A stretch of 64,000 nt of DNA, taken from assembly GCF_018598175.1 (NCBI RefSeq), contig NZ_JAHESE010000020.1, positions 1 through 64,000 on the forward strand. Direction: 5' to 3'. Below are positions 1-8,841 of the stretch, one piece after another. The notes beneath the pieces were generated by a model. It ran no database searches and was not told where the DNA came from. It worked only from the letters and a program-made list of their open reading frames with translations. The translations under genes and the position numbers were made by a program. Origin of the DNA: Dawidia cretensis. GTDB taxonomy: Bacteria > Bacteroidota > Bacteroidia > Cytophagales > Cyclobacteriaceae. Positions within the stretch are counted from its first letter, which is position 1, and the number at the start of each line of letters is the position of its first letter.

Positions 1-726
1 GTAGCATTCCAATAGGTACAATGGTTCTGTTTCGACCAATAGGCCATGGATGAAGCCAAAGCTGCCAAAGCTTACCACTGCGGCATTGAACAGGTCGTCG
101 TTAAGAATGTACTTCGCTTTAAGCTTCTCCGCAAAAGCCGGTTTCGTTACGCGATGGCTGGCGCGCTCGATATACACATTATGCTCGGGTACCTGGGGAT
201 CCGGACCGGTAATGATGTGCAGTCCCACCACAAACTCCTGAATTGCGCCGAACCCGAAGGCCGATCCGTGCGTTCCGGTAGACATCGCTCCGACGATCGT
301 CTGACCGTTGCTTGCGCCGGACGTTTTCAACGAGCGTCCTTTCCGCTTCAGGTACACGTTAAGCTCATGAATGGATACACCGCATTGTACAAAAATAAGG
401 TCTTGGCTGCTGCCGGTGTAGGCATCGTCCACGAGGGACGGCCCCAGGGAAAACCGTAAGTTAAGTCCCTTGGTGTTGTACATCCTTCCTTTATGGCACG
501 TCGCAATGCGCGACCACGTCCAGCCACCGCCCAGCGCGCGTAATGTTATTCCCTGATCGATCACTTCGCCGATCTGTCCCTGGATCGCTTCCGACATTCT
601 GGTATAGCTGATGAGGACATCATCGTCTGCGCTATTCCACATATCATAGAGATTGTCGATCTCTTCCGTAAATGTGAGGTGACGGTTCTCCCAGGTCTTG
701 CTTCCGGTTTCGACTATTTTTAGCAT
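1..726 (-). CDS. FAD-dependent oxidase, N-terminal part (VAO / sugar-lactone oxidase type), cut by window edge
   Basis: The minus strand is open from the ATG at 726 to base 1 (242 codons), so this is the N-terminal half of a gene that continues outside the window. It carries the FAD-binding PCMH fold: ALGGGWTWSR near residue 50 and SGASNGQTIVGAMSTGTHG near residues 120-138. The S-T-G-T-H-G stretch is typical of aldonolactone and alditol oxidases, where the flavin is bound, sometimes covalently. No signal peptide is visible, so it is probably cytoplasmic. It starts 22 bases after the stop of the lipoprotein gene at 749-1111 and may be cotranscribed with it. The substrate cannot be told because the C-terminal cap domain is missing. 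Confidence 0.8.
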   Translation of the reverse strand, partial: MLKIVETGSKTWENRHLTFTEEIDNLYDMWNSADDDVLISYTRMSEAIQGQIGEVIDQGITLRALGGGWTWSRIATCHKGRMYNTKGLNLRFSLGPSLVDDAYTGSSQDLIFVQCGVSIHELNVYLKRKGRSLKTSGASNGQTIVGAMSTGTHGSAFGFGAIQEFVVGLHIITGPDPQVPEHNVYIERASHRVTKPAFAEKLKAKYILNDDLFNAAVVSFGSFGFIHGLLVETEPLYLLECY

Positions 727-748
727 AGTACTGTGGATTAGCGATTCA

Positions 749-1111
749 TTATTCGATCACGGTATCACCGCCGGGTTGACAAGGCTTGGCACACTGCCAT
801 TCTACTTTCATCGGGCTCCATATTCCGAGCGTGGCCACGGTGATGACGGAATAACCAAAATTGGTGGTCATTCTTACTGTGTGAAAGCCCACCGGAGGAT
901 CGGGTGCAGCGCAGTTTGGTGGGTTTAGGCCGTTTCTGGGTTTGACCGCCAAGCCCCAAAAGAGATTGTGCATTGTAGCCGACTTTGTTTCAGTCGACGC
1001 GCTATTTTTGGAGGTAATCGTGTAGTGATAACACGACTGGAAGGCAGATGCCATGGCAAGCAGGAGCATGATTCTACAGGTAGATCTAAGATAAGGGGTG
1101 TTTGTCAGCAT
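749..1111 (-). CDS. Small Bor/Iss-like lipoprotein
   Basis: A 120-residue protein with a hydrophobic N terminus ending in FQSC near residue 27, which fits a weak lipobox and attachment to the outer or inner membrane. A second Met at residue 15 would give a more usual short signal peptide. The C-terminal half has the run GYSVITVATLGIWSPMKVEW followed by CAKPC, which resembles the phage Bor / Iss serum-resistance lipoprotein family. Such proteins are common small cell-surface lipoproteins in Bacteroidota, with unknown function outside enterobacteria. It lies directly upstream of the FAD oxidase on the same strand. The family assignment rests on the C-terminal motif only. Confidence 0.7.
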   Translation of the reverse strand: MLTNTPYLRSTCRIMLLLAMASAFQSCYHYTITSKNSASTETKSATMHNLFWGLAVKPRNGLNPPNCAAPDPPVGFHTVRMTTNFGYSVITVATLGIWSPMKVEWQCAKPCQPGGDTVIE

Positions 1112-1131
1112 GGTATAAACGATTAAGTGAA

Positions 1132-1180
1132 GGCAATAAAAAAGCCCATCATTCTACCGCTATGGTAGCACGATGGGCTT
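1132..1180 (-). terminator. Intrinsic terminator for minus-strand transcription
   Basis: AAGCCCATC (1142-1150) pairs with GATGGGCTT (1172-1180), with an inner CTACC/GGTAG stem. Read on the minus strand the stem is followed by a run of T (complement of 1136-1143). It lies upstream of the lipoprotein gene on that strand, so it ends a short transcript that starts between about 1200 and 1388. Confidence 0.7.
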
Positions 1181-1194
1181 CTAACCAAATGTAA

Positions 1195-1269
1195 TCAGAC
1201 TGACGCCATTTTACAATCTTTAGCCGGGAGGATTATTCCCCTATTATAATTGTCGGTATTGGCAAACAT
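1195..1269 (-). CDS. Possible 24-residue peptide ORF
   Basis: ATG at 1269 opens a 24-codon frame on the minus strand, with a purine-rich GAGGAG about 5 bases upstream and a stop at 1195-1197. It is followed at once by a strong minus-strand terminator. The peptide starts MFANTDNYNRG and ends AKDCKMASV, with one cysteine. No family is recognised. The only support is position between an SD-like sequence and a terminator, so the transcript could equally be a small RNA. Confidence 0.3.
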   Translation of the reverse strand: MFANTDNYNRGIILPAKDCKMASV

Positions 1270-1388
1270 CTATACTCCTCAGCCGTTTAATACAGTCGGC
1301 TACAATAGCCTCCAGAATTTCTCCCAGCCAGTTCTGGAGACAGTGTTTATTAGTTAGTTATTTAATCACCCTTTAATTCCATTGCGTT

Positions 1389-2468
1389 ATGAGAAACATT
1401 TCAGTCTTCTTCTCCCTATTCTTCTTTGCTCTCCTTTCCTCTTGTACCGAACAAGAAAGCACCGTTAGCAAACCTCAAGCAGTTCAGGTTTCTATCAACG
1501 CCGGCGAGGCCATCCTACCGGAGGAATCCTATTTCTTAATTACTGTTAACGACGCCGCGGGCAACCCCGTACTTACCGATCACGTAATGACGGCGGAGAC
1601 GCCTTTGAATCTTCCCGCGGGCCATTACACGATCAGCGACTTCGCCGTTGTGAACGACGATCAGGTTTTGATGGCCGCGCCGAAGCAGGGCTCGCGCCTT
1701 GCCCAATCTGTGCGCCGCGCGCTTGGTTATGAATTTGACGTAACCCCGGAAACCGGTACCGCGCTGACGATCGATGTCCTGCAAGCTGCGTCCCAAAACG
1801 TAGCCGATTTTGGCTATACAGCCTTTAAGTTGCCTTTCTTTGCGCTCACCATGCGCACCCGGGTGGTCGACTTCTTTGATTTCTCTCTGGTCGGCACAGG
1901 ATTGATCTATGTCTCCTGGGGTGACGGGATTATTGAGCAATATGATCTCGCTTCCACGGCCAACTACATGACACACAGTTATGCCCTCGCAGGTGTATAC
2001 ATTATTACCGTAATCGGCGACGTTGATCAAATCACAGACTTCTATTCATTTTATGGCAATGGACCGGTTTCGTCCATTAACTTTTCCCATGCGACCGCCC
2101 TGCGCGATGTACGGCTAGGCCTTACGGCCGGACCGACTCGAGTCAATCTCTCCAATTGTCCGAACCTGGAAGTAGTGAATATGCCAGGCATCCCTCAACT
2201 GGCGACGCTGCTGCTGCCGACGTCACACCATATTTATTTCATCAGCATAAGCGGACCTAATGCACTAAATACTGCCGACATCGACGCCATTACGAACAAC
2301 ATTTACGCAAACACCGTTGCCAACACCATTACCAGCGGCTACTTTACCTACTCAAATGACTGGTCGTCCATGACAGCACCTCCTATAGGTCCGCCGTCGC
2401 CAGCCACCACTGTCAAGCTCACGGAGTTGCAGAATACGTATGGTTGGACGCTTTATCCGACACCGTAG
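1389..2468 (+). CDS. Surface lipoprotein with PKD-like and leucine-rich-like segments
   Basis: A 359-residue exported protein. The N terminus is a signal peptide ending in LLSSC at residues 15-19, a good lipobox, followed by TEQES. After a beta-rich N-terminal domain (about 30-130), residues about 150-215 contain VSWGDGIIEQY and a following HSYALAGVYIITV. This is the WGDG ... H.Y...G.Y.V pattern of PKD-like domains. The next part (about 215-300) has repeated NFSHATAL and NLSNCPNLE units that look like degenerate leucine-rich repeats. Bacteroidota lipoproteins of this build are usually surface exposed and bind proteins or glycans. No catalytic residues are recognised. It is a single-gene unit with its own terminator. 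Confidence 0.75.
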   Translation: MRNISVFFSLFFFALLSSCTEQESTVSKPQAVQVSINAGEAILPEESYFLITVNDAAGNPVLTDHVMTAETPLNLPAGHYTISDFAVVNDDQVLMAAPKQGSRLAQSVRRALGYEFDVTPETGTALTIDVLQAASQNVADFGYTAFKLPFFALTMRTRVVDFFDFSLVGTGLIYVSWGDGIIEQYDLASTANYMTHSYALAGVYIITVIGDVDQITDFYSFYGNGPVSSINFSHATALRDVRLGLTAGPTRVNLSNCPNLEVVNMPGIPQLATLLLPTSHHIYFISISGPNALNTADIDAITNNIYANTVANTITSGYFTYSNDWSSMTAPPIGPPSPATTVKLTELQNTYGWTLYPTP

Positions 2469-2495
2469 CATATTATCGATAAGGGTGGGAAAGTA

Positions 2496-2546
2496 AAAAG
2501 GCTCATCGCAGGTGTTTTGATTACGAACATCGGCGATGAGCCTTTT
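2496..2546 (+). terminator. Intrinsic terminator after the PKD-like lipoprotein gene
   Basis: AAAAGGCTCATCGC (2496-2509) pairs perfectly with GCGATGAGCCTTTT (2533-2546), giving a 14-bp stem with terminal A and T runs. It lies 27 bases past the stop codon at 2468 and would also work on the minus strand. Confidence 0.8.
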
Positions 2547-2659
2547 AAGAATGGCCATACTGGCTGCTGCTTAGCAATTCGCTCAAGTAATAGTCACCAA
2601 AAGGGAAACAGGCATTATTTTTTAACGCCAGTCCCGTAACTTGGTGGTATCAACATCCC

Positions 2660-3178
2660 ATGACTATGAAAACGATCATCATCCTTTACTGCCTCGTGAT
2701 TTCCGCTTTTTCCGTTTCTGCACAGGCAAAACTGAAAGCGGGGGACAAAGCTCCTGACTTTTCTGGCCAAGACCAGGACGGAAACCAAGTGACTCTCAAA
2801 CAATACAATGGCAAAAAGGTAATCCTCTACTTCTATCCCAAAGACAATACCCCCGGCTGCACGGCGGAAGCCTGTAACCTGCGGGACAACAAAGACCTGC
2901 TGGCGAAAGAAGGATACGAAGTGATCGGTGTGAGCACGGATGATCAAACATCGCACAAGGATTTTAAGGCGAAATACTCGCTTCCTTTCCCCCTGATTGC
3001 CGACACCGACAAGTCCATCAACCAGAAGTACGGTGTATGGGTTGAAAAGGAGCGGGACGGGAAGAAGGCATGGGGTACGGCACGTACAACTTTTATCATT
3101 GACGAGAAAGGCACGATCACAGAAGTGATCGATAAAGTAGAAACAAAAGATCATGCATCGCAGATCTTAAAACTCTGA
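2660..3178 (+). CDS. bcp: Exported thiol peroxidase, PrxQ/BCP type peroxiredoxin
   Basis: A 172-residue AhpC/TSA-family protein that reduces hydrogen peroxide and alkyl peroxides with thioredoxin-like donors. The peroxidatic cysteine lies in FYPKDNTPGCTAEACNLRD (about residues 58-76). The Cys five residues later is the resolving cysteine of the 2-Cys PrxQ subgroup. Unlike cytoplasmic Bcp, it begins with a clear signal peptide ending in VSAQA (residues 18-22), so it should act in the periplasm. An alternative start is the second ATG at 2666. The DUF6152/DUF6644 pair follows 20 bases downstream and may share a transcript. Confidence 0.9.
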   Translation: MTMKTIIILYCLVISAFSVSAQAKLKAGDKAPDFSGQDQDGNQVTLKQYNGKKVILYFYPKDNTPGCTAEACNLRDNKDLLAKEGYEVIGVSTDDQTSHKDFKAKYSLPFPLIADTDKSINQKYGVWVEKERDGKKAWGTARTTFIIDEKGTITEVIDKVETKDHASQILKL

Positions 3179-3198
3179 AACCATTAATCTTGAAACGT

Positions 3199-3573
3199 AT
3201 GATACGTCACATTTCAATTCAAACAATCAAAGGCTCTGTACTTCTGCTTGCTGCACTGGCTTGTGTATCGTTTACGGTTGTGCTGCATCATGGATGGGCG
3301 AACTACGACCAGACAAAAACGCTGAACTTTAAAGGGGAGATTCTCGAATCAAGTTATGAGAATCCGCACGGAATGTTGAAACTGAAGGTAGACGACAAGG
3401 TATGGACCGTGGTGCTGGCACCGCCCAGTCGTATGGAAGCCCGTGGTCTGAAAAGTGATGCGCTCGCGAAAGGCACCTCGGCAACAGTTGTTGGCTATCC
3501 ACACAAAAAAGTGAAAGATGAAATGCGGGCCGAACGGATCACGATATCCGACAAGACCACGGAATTACGATAA
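3199..3573 (+). CDS. DUF6152-like periplasmic protein
   Basis: A small exported protein of about 124 residues. The ATG at 3199 is preferred; a TTG at 3190 is in frame. A hydrophobic segment (about residues 9-30) is followed by HHGWANYD. The rest is a compact beta domain with FKGEILESSYENPHG and VDDKVWTVVLAPPSRM, the pattern of the DUF6152 family (OB-like fold, function unknown). It lies 3 bases before the membrane protein gene at 3577. Such pairs recur, which suggests the two products act together at the inner membrane. No catalytic residues are recognised. Confidence 0.7.
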   Translation: MIRHISIQTIKGSVLLLAALACVSFTVVLHHGWANYDQTKTLNFKGEILESSYENPHGMLKLKVDDKVWTVVLAPPSRMEARGLKSDALAKGTSATVVGYPHKKVKDEMRAERITISDKTTELR

Positions 3574-3576
3574 GGA

Positions 3577-4050
3577 ATGCAGACCGATGTGTTTGAATGG
3601 CTGGAAGCTTCGCGGCTCGCTGTTTTTATCCGTCAGGCGCCGCTGCTGTTTCCGATCATTGAGATTGTCCACATCATCGGATTCGTTTTCCTGGTAGGCA
3701 GTGCGTTTATATTCGACATGCGTTTACTCGACCTATCCAAACGGCTCGCCGTAAAGGACGTTGCCGGTTATGTGCTTCCATGGTCTCGTCGCAGCATGCT
3801 GCTTGTAGTTCCGTCGGGCCTGCTCTTATTCATCTCTCAGGCAACAGCGCTGAGTACCAACGACATATTCGGATATAAGCTCATTCTCATTGCGGCGGCG
3901 ATTGTCAATGCCGTTATCTTCCACCGCTATACGCTAGCACGTTGCGAACAGGGCGCTTCAACGCCACCCGCGGCGAAAGCAGCTGCTGTCATTTCCCTCC
4001 TGCTCTGGACATCCGTGATTACCTGTGGACGACTGATTGCATATTTTTGA
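3577..4050 (+). CDS. DUF6644-like four-helix inner-membrane protein
   Basis: A 157-residue integral membrane protein with four predicted hydrophobic helices at about residues 20-45, 70-90, 95-115 and 130-155. Two histidines on the first helices (VHIIGF and IFHRYT) and a conserved arginine pair (WSRRS) resemble the DUF6644 family, which often follows DUF6152. The histidines could bind heme or a metal, but this is inference. It is the last gene of the PrxQ-DUF6152-DUF6644 run and is convergent with the amidohydrolase gene. Confidence 0.65.
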   Translation: MQTDVFEWLEASRLAVFIRQAPLLFPIIEIVHIIGFVFLVGSAFIFDMRLLDLSKRLAVKDVAGYVLPWSRRSMLLVVPSGLLLFISQATALSTNDIFGYKLILIAAAIVNAVIFHRYTLARCEQGASTPPAAKAAAVISLLLWTSVITCGRLIAYF

Positions 4051-4077
4051 GCAAAGCTTTCGAAAAATAGAATGCCG

Positions 4078-6033
4078 CTATCTTCCAAAGCCGATGGTTT
4101 GATGTACTTCGGATGGATTATACAATCGCCCCCGTGTTAAAACCAGACTGACTCTCCGGATGTCACTGATATTACTTACAGGATCGCCGTCGACCAGGAT
4201 TATGTCGGCATCTTTCCCTTTTTCCAGGGTGCCGGTTGTCGTCGAGAGCCCCATTACACGAGCGGGTGTAATGGTGGCACACTGCAGCGCTTCCCAGGTC
4301 GTCAGACCGGCGGCTACGTACAGTTCAAGCTCACGGTACAAAGTATACCCCGGTATGAGCATATCGGTCCCAGCAACGATCGGAATACCCGCCTGATGCA
4401 ACTGGAATACAAGCTTCTGATACACTTTTTGTGCTGGTATTTTCTTTTCTGCCTCTGCAGGAGGAAGTCCCATGCTGGTAAAATCAGCTTGCAATTTGGC
4501 GGGGAGTGTCTGAAAGGCCGGCTCGATACGGTTGAGCGGCTGATCCAACGGGCGGTACACCAACTCAAAAAGTGCAAGCGTTGGATCTACCACGATCTTT
4601 TTCTCCAGCAGTTTCTTGAGCATCTTCCGGTTGTCGGGGTGTTTCAGGTCCACATCACCGTTGGCATTGCCCACAAAAGCCCTCATGAGATAGGGAAGAT
4701 GCGCGATCATGTCTATGCCCAGGTCGACGGTCTGCTCAGTGGTCATACCTTGTGGAATATGGCCGGCGACTGTCATTCCCGCGCGGTGGGCTTCCACGCA
4801 GATTGCCTGGACGACATCAGGTTTTAGCTGGCTGTAAAGCTTCACCTGGTGAAACCCGGCTTGTTTATACTTTTTCACAAGAGCAATGCCCTGCTCCTTC
4901 GTTTCGGCTATCATTATACCATTGCTCATCGGGCCAGGCCCATCGATGATCCCTGCCTTGAGTATGTTCGGTCCGACACCTTGCCCCGCATCGATCGTAC
5001 TTTTCATGCTGTTAATGAAGACAAATTCATTTCCCATGTCCCGCACCGTTGTAATGCCGGTAGCGATGTAGGCCGGGCCCCACTCCACCTGCTTCATGTG
5101 TGCGTGCATGTCCCATAGCCCTGGTAGCATATGTCTTTGCTTTGCGTCGATGATTGTGGCGTTGGCGGGGATCACAGCCTTTTGGGTCGGACCGAGCCAG
5201 CTAATTTTTCCGTCTACTACAATAATGGCAGCATCGTGGAGCTTTTTTTCTTTCTCCACATCTACCAATACGCCGTGGATAATCGCAATGGCGGAATTTT
5301 CTTTTGATTTCGCGCTGTATAATCTGGCGCCGTATTCAGCCGATTTGGCGGCAAAGAAGAGTAAGTCGTTCTCATAGTCGGGGCGGACAAACTCAAATTT
5401 ATCGCCTTCCGCGTTGATGGTTGTGAGTGCTGCCAGCTGGCCTCGCTGATCGATCCATAGAAACTCCCAGCCCCAAATAACATTGTTGATGCCAATGGCA
5501 GATAGTATACGGTCTCCGTTGGCATGACGGAGCGTATCGGTTGCCAGCGTGCGTATTTCAACCGGTCCAAACAGCGCCTGTACATTGGCAGGCTTTGAAT
5601 TTTTCATCCACCAGGCTACCAACAATTCCTGGATAATTGCCGGCGCGTAGCCGTCGACCGGGAACATGTTGGCAGGCTTCGCCACTAGCTTGGTGGTGGA
5701 ATCCTGCGTTATAAGCAAGCTATCTCCTCGAATGACTACGGCGTCGTTTATCTGGCTCATTCGAGAGGTATACCCCCTGGAAGTCATTTCAAGGGGGTCT
5801 CCGGAAGCCGACAGACGTATTGTTGCTTTCAGCGGCACATCCTTTCCGCGGTCGGCATAAAAACAATCGACCGAGTAGTGCCGGCCTCCGTCGGCCATAC
5901 GATTGAGGTGATACGTTTCCCTGCCAATGACTTTTAGATGCCGGTGGATAATAAATCGGTCCGTGTCTGACGGCTGAGCCACCGCGGCGATACAACCGAA
6001 CAGTAAAAGCGAGCAGAAAAGATATTTTTGCAT
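4078..6033 (-). CDS. Exported amidohydrolase family protein (imidazolonepropionase-like)
   Basis: The ATG at 6033 is chosen because it opens directly into a signal peptide (MQKYLFCSLLLFGCIAAVAQ). The open frame reaches back to 6075, but that part has no leader character. The product is about 651 residues. An N-terminal half without known motifs (residues about 20-260) precedes a metal-dependent amidohydrolase domain with GLWDMHAHM (the HxH metal site), a Lys-containing VKLYSQL, AGHIPQG, MIAHLPY and VAGTDM. These are the metal and catalytic positions of the imidazolonepropionase-like branch. It probably hydrolyses cyclic amides or dipeptide-like substrates in the periplasm. The substrate is not evident. 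Confidence 0.85.
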   Translation of the reverse strand: MQKYLFCSLLLFGCIAAVAQPSDTDRFIIHRHLKVIGRETYHLNRMADGGRHYSVDCFYADRGKDVPLKATIRLSASGDPLEMTSRGYTSRMSQINDAVVIRGDSLLITQDSTTKLVAKPANMFPVDGYAPAIIQELLVAWWMKNSKPANVQALFGPVEIRTLATDTLRHANGDRILSAIGINNVIWGWEFLWIDQRGQLAALTTINAEGDKFEFVRPDYENDLLFFAAKSAEYGARLYSAKSKENSAIAIIHGVLVDVEKEKKLHDAAIIVVDGKISWLGPTQKAVIPANATIIDAKQRHMLPGLWDMHAHMKQVEWGPAYIATGITTVRDMGNEFVFINSMKSTIDAGQGVGPNILKAGIIDGPGPMSNGIMIAETKEQGIALVKKYKQAGFHQVKLYSQLKPDVVQAICVEAHRAGMTVAGHIPQGMTTEQTVDLGIDMIAHLPYLMRAFVGNANGDVDLKHPDNRKMLKKLLEKKIVVDPTLALFELVYRPLDQPLNRIEPAFQTLPAKLQADFTSMGLPPAEAEKKIPAQKVYQKLVFQLHQAGIPIVAGTDMLIPGYTLYRELELYVAAGLTTWEALQCATITPARVMGLSTTTGTLEKGKDADIILVDGDPVSNISDIRRVSLVLTRGRLYNPSEVHQTIGFGR

Positions 6034-6099
6034 AGGAAGAGAGGGTTCCCCAGCAATATCAACATTATCCCGCACAGTTTAACATCGCATTGCCGTGTA

Positions 6100-6915
6100 T
6101 CACTTTTCTATAAACCTCGTCAATAGGTCAACGGCGGTCGCCGGCATCTTTATTTTGTAACGATATCCACCGGGAAAAACGTCCTCCTCCTTGATAAACT
6201 CGTGTCCTTTTTTACTGATCCAAAAGGTTTGCGTAGCACGCTGTCCTTTAAAATCACTTTCGGTATACAGTTTCCAGCAGTCTATCTTTTGGTTGTCGTA
6301 CGTCTTGATCTCTTCGCTCCCTGTTACGGTGTATTTGACATAGTTGGGTTTATCAAAGCCCGCATCATAAAAATTAATAACAAAGATCTTTCCAGCAGCC
6401 AACGGTAGCATCTCAAATGTCTCTATATCCAGGTTCCAATTAAAACAGGGTTCAGCATAGTTGATTACAAAATCCTTTTGCGTGTTAATAGCAACCGTGT
6501 CGGCACCAGTAACTTTCTCAGCGCTCCAATGAAAAGATTTATTTTTCCCACCGACTGTTTCTGAATGGTAAACGGGCGAAAAATCACTAACTCTGTTGAC
6601 AGAATAAACCGATCGATAGCTTGCGGTATCGCTGCCATACCAGTTTTGACTGGTTACAAAAACGCTTTCCCCATTGTTTTTTTGTACTTGCGTATTGCGC
6701 AACCAAAACCAGTAACGCAATGCTTTGGGTGATTGCGGCATCTGAAAGTAAACCAAATACTGGCGCATGCCTGGTTTAAGAGCTGACGTATTAAGTCGCT
6801 TATCTTTTAACCTGATGGTATCAACCTGTGCCACGGCACTTTTCATTTGTACTGATATCAGTAAAATGATAAGCAAGGCTGTTATGCATGCAAATTTCAA
6901 TTTCGCTATTTTCAT
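6100..6915 (-). CDS. Exported DUF3108-like protein
   Basis: A 271-residue protein with an N-terminal signal or anchor (about residues 8-29) ending in AVAQ. The rest is beta-rich. The order is Y-x-F-W-L-R-N, VYHSETVGGKNKSF, FVINFYDAG and YKVTG-like segments, then KIDCWKLYTE and TQTFWISKKGHEFIKEE. This matches the shape of DUF3108 proteins, which are periplasmic lipid-binding-like barrels. Function is unknown. It is transcribed from the 199-base gap shared with the divergent histidine kinase gene and could be one of that system's targets, but no evidence shows this. Confidence 0.6.
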   Translation of the reverse strand: MKIAKLKFACITALLIILLISVQMKSAVAQVDTIRLKDKRLNTSALKPGMRQYLVYFQMPQSPKALRYWFWLRNTQVQKNNGESVFVTSQNWYGSDTASYRSVYSVNRVSDFSPVYHSETVGGKNKSFHWSAEKVTGADTVAINTQKDFVINYAEPCFNWNLDIETFEMLPLAAGKIFVINFYDAGFDKPNYVKYTVTGSEEIKTYDNQKIDCWKLYTESDFKGQRATQTFWISKKGHEFIKEEDVFPGGYRYKIKMPATAVDLLTRFIEK

Positions 6916-7114
6916 ATTTTAGTTGATTTAGATGTGTCGATAGCAAAACTCTTATATCAGGCCGATTTGTGTATATTGTTTCAATACATTGGATATTATT
7001 TTTAACAATTTGCCCCGATGTCTCAAAAGCGGTGCATCCGCCAAGCCGTTGAATAAATCTGGCGAAGGGTTTAAAAAAATAATGGCCTTGCCAAAAGCTT
7101 TGTATTTTTAGCGC

Positions 7115-8131
7115 ATGCAACTCTTCAAGAACAAGCCTACACTGGCGCAGCTGCAATGGATCGTCTGGATATTTGTTTTCCTGGTGATCGCCATATCACT
7201 CATGCAAATGGACCCTTTTGCGCAGGCTGTTATCTATGCCGCCTTAAATACTTGCTTTTATGCAGCCATTGTTTATGGCAATATTTCCTTGTTATATCCT
7301 CTGTATCAAAAAGGGCGTGTGTTTTTATACATAGTCGCTGTTATCGGACTTCTGCTGGCAACGGGCGCACTACGAATCGTGATTAGCGTACACGTCTACA
7401 ATCTATGGTTTGCCCAACAGCCCGAACACTTGAGTCTGAAAATCTTTTACAATTCCGTGTTTGGCGGCTTAATGGTGTTTATGCTAAGTTTCGTCTTCAG
7501 GATAGCGATTGCTTATTTCACCCTGAAACAGCAGTCGGAAGAAATGATAACCCAGCGTAAGCAAGCCGAATTGAACCTGTTAAAATCGCAGGTGCAGCCA
7601 CACTTTCTGTTCAATACCCTCAATAACATCTATTACGAGGCCTACCTTGAAGCGCCGCGCACGGCCAGGCTCATTGAACGGCTGAGCGACATTATGCGGT
7701 ACTTTGTTGATGAAAGCCCCAAGCAGAAAGTCAGACTGGCAGCCGAGACTCAGTTTTTAGAAAATTACATAGCACTTGAGAAAATACGGATCCGCCATGA
7801 GATCGACATCAGCTTCATCACCCGGTACGATACAGACGTTACCGTGCCGCCCATGTTACTGATGACGTTTGTAGAAAATATTTTCAAACACGGTATTGAC
7901 AAGAGCAGCAGCCACAATAAAATGGAAATTTCGCTGATTCAGGAAGACCAACGACTCTCGTTCACGACAACTAATACGTTACCCGAGCAGCCACAAAACT
8001 CACCCTCTACCGGCTTTGGCATTTCCAACCTTCGTCAACGCCTGGAGCTGCTCTACGGCAGCAATTTTCAGATGCAGACGTCAACCGTTGGCATGCTTTT
8101 CAAAGCGTCCTTAAACATTCCGTTATTATGA
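7115..8131 (+). CDS. LytS/YpdA-type sensor histidine kinase
   Basis: A 338-residue membrane kinase. Four hydrophobic helices fill residues about 10-140. The His_kinase domain (PF06580 type) follows with the phospho-accepting His in QVQPHFLFNTLNNI (about residues 160-173), and an ATP-binding domain with VPPMLLMTFVENIFKHG (N box) and GFGISNLRQRL (G box). The periplasmic loops are very short, so the signal is probably sensed in the membrane or through a partner. It overlaps the next gene by 4 bases (ATGA), the usual coupling of a LytS kinase with its LytTR regulator. Confidence 0.92.
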   Translation: MQLFKNKPTLAQLQWIVWIFVFLVIAISLMQMDPFAQAVIYAALNTCFYAAIVYGNISLLYPLYQKGRVFLYIVAVIGLLLATGALRIVISVHVYNLWFAQQPEHLSLKIFYNSVFGGLMVFMLSFVFRIAIAYFTLKQQSEEMITQRKQAELNLLKSQVQPHFLFNTLNNIYYEAYLEAPRTARLIERLSDIMRYFVDESPKQKVRLAAETQFLENYIALEKIRIRHEIDISFITRYDTDVTVPPMLLMTFVENIFKHGIDKSSSHNKMEISLIQEDQRLSFTTTNTLPEQPQNSPSTGFGISNLRQRLELLYGSNFQMQTSTVGMLFKASLNIPLL

Positions 8132-8841
8132 GTCTGAAGTGTATCATTGTCGACGACGAGCCAAACGCCGTTAATCTGTTAGAAGTTTTAATAGGGCAAA
8201 CAACACAATGGACGTTGTTGGCCAAATGTTACAACGCGTTAGAGGCCATGGCCTTTTTAAAGAATAACACAGTAGACTTTATTTTTCTGGACATCACCAT
8301 GCCGCATCTATCCGGAATGGAGCTTGCCGGTCTATTGCCTCCCGAAACGAAGATAGTGTTTACAACTGCCTATGCCGAGTATGCCGCGGAAAGCTATGGT
8401 TATGCAACCATAGATTACCTGCTCAAACCCATTACCCTGAAACGATTTTTAGCTGCCACGCAAAAAATTGAATCTGCCTTTACTAAAACAATGCTGCCCA
8501 CTGCAATAAGTGCTCACAAAGCCGATGCCGACTATTTCTTTGTCAAGTCGGGCAAGACACTGCAAAAGATACTACTGAAAGAGGTGCTTTATTTCGAGGG
8601 TGAAAAAGAATACGTCAGACTGGTAACCTCCACGGAAGACTTGCTGATATACCGCCGCCTGAAAGATATCGACGAGCAGCTTGAGTCTCCCTTTGTAAGG
8701 GTGCATAACTCCTACATTGTGAATACGGAACTCATTAACAAAGTACAGGACAACCATATTCACATCGGCACGAAACAAATACCCATCAGTGATAAGTTTA
8801 GGGACCGGTTTATGGAGATGGTCAAGAAGAGGATATTTTAA
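8128..8841 (+). CDS. LytTR-family response regulator
   Basis: A 237-residue regulator. The N-terminal receiver domain has VDDEPN (acidic pocket), FLDITMP (phospho-acceptor Asp near residue 55) and the Lys in LLKPIT. A LytTR DNA-binding domain fills residues about 135-237 with FVKSGKTLQKILL, YFEGEKEYVRL, FVRVHNSYIVN and IPISDKFRDRF. It is the cognate partner of the overlapping kinase gene. LytTR regulators bind direct repeats upstream of target promoters; targets are not evident here. Confidence 0.93.
   Translation: MSLKCIIVDDEPNAVNLLEVLIGQTTQWTLLAKCYNALEAMAFLKNNTVDFIFLDITMPHLSGMELAGLLPPETKIVFTTAYAEYAAESYGYATIDYLLKPITLKRFLAATQKIESAFTKTMLPTAISAHKADADYFFVKSGKTLQKILLKEVLYFEGEKEYVRLVTSTEDLLIYRRLKDIDEQLESPFVRVHNSYIVNTELINKVQDNHIHIGTKQIPISDKFRDRFMEMVKKRIF

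Larger units (their letters stand above)
1112..1388. other. Intergenic region between divergent lipoprotein genes
   Basis: This 277-base stretch holds a minus-strand terminator hairpin (1132-1180) and a 24-codon minus-strand reading frame (1195-1269), listed separately. Nothing else is recognised. No exact TAnnTTTG promoter was found for either strand. The lipoprotein at 1389 and the lipoprotein ending at 1111 diverge here, so both promoters should lie in it. Confidence 0.5.
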
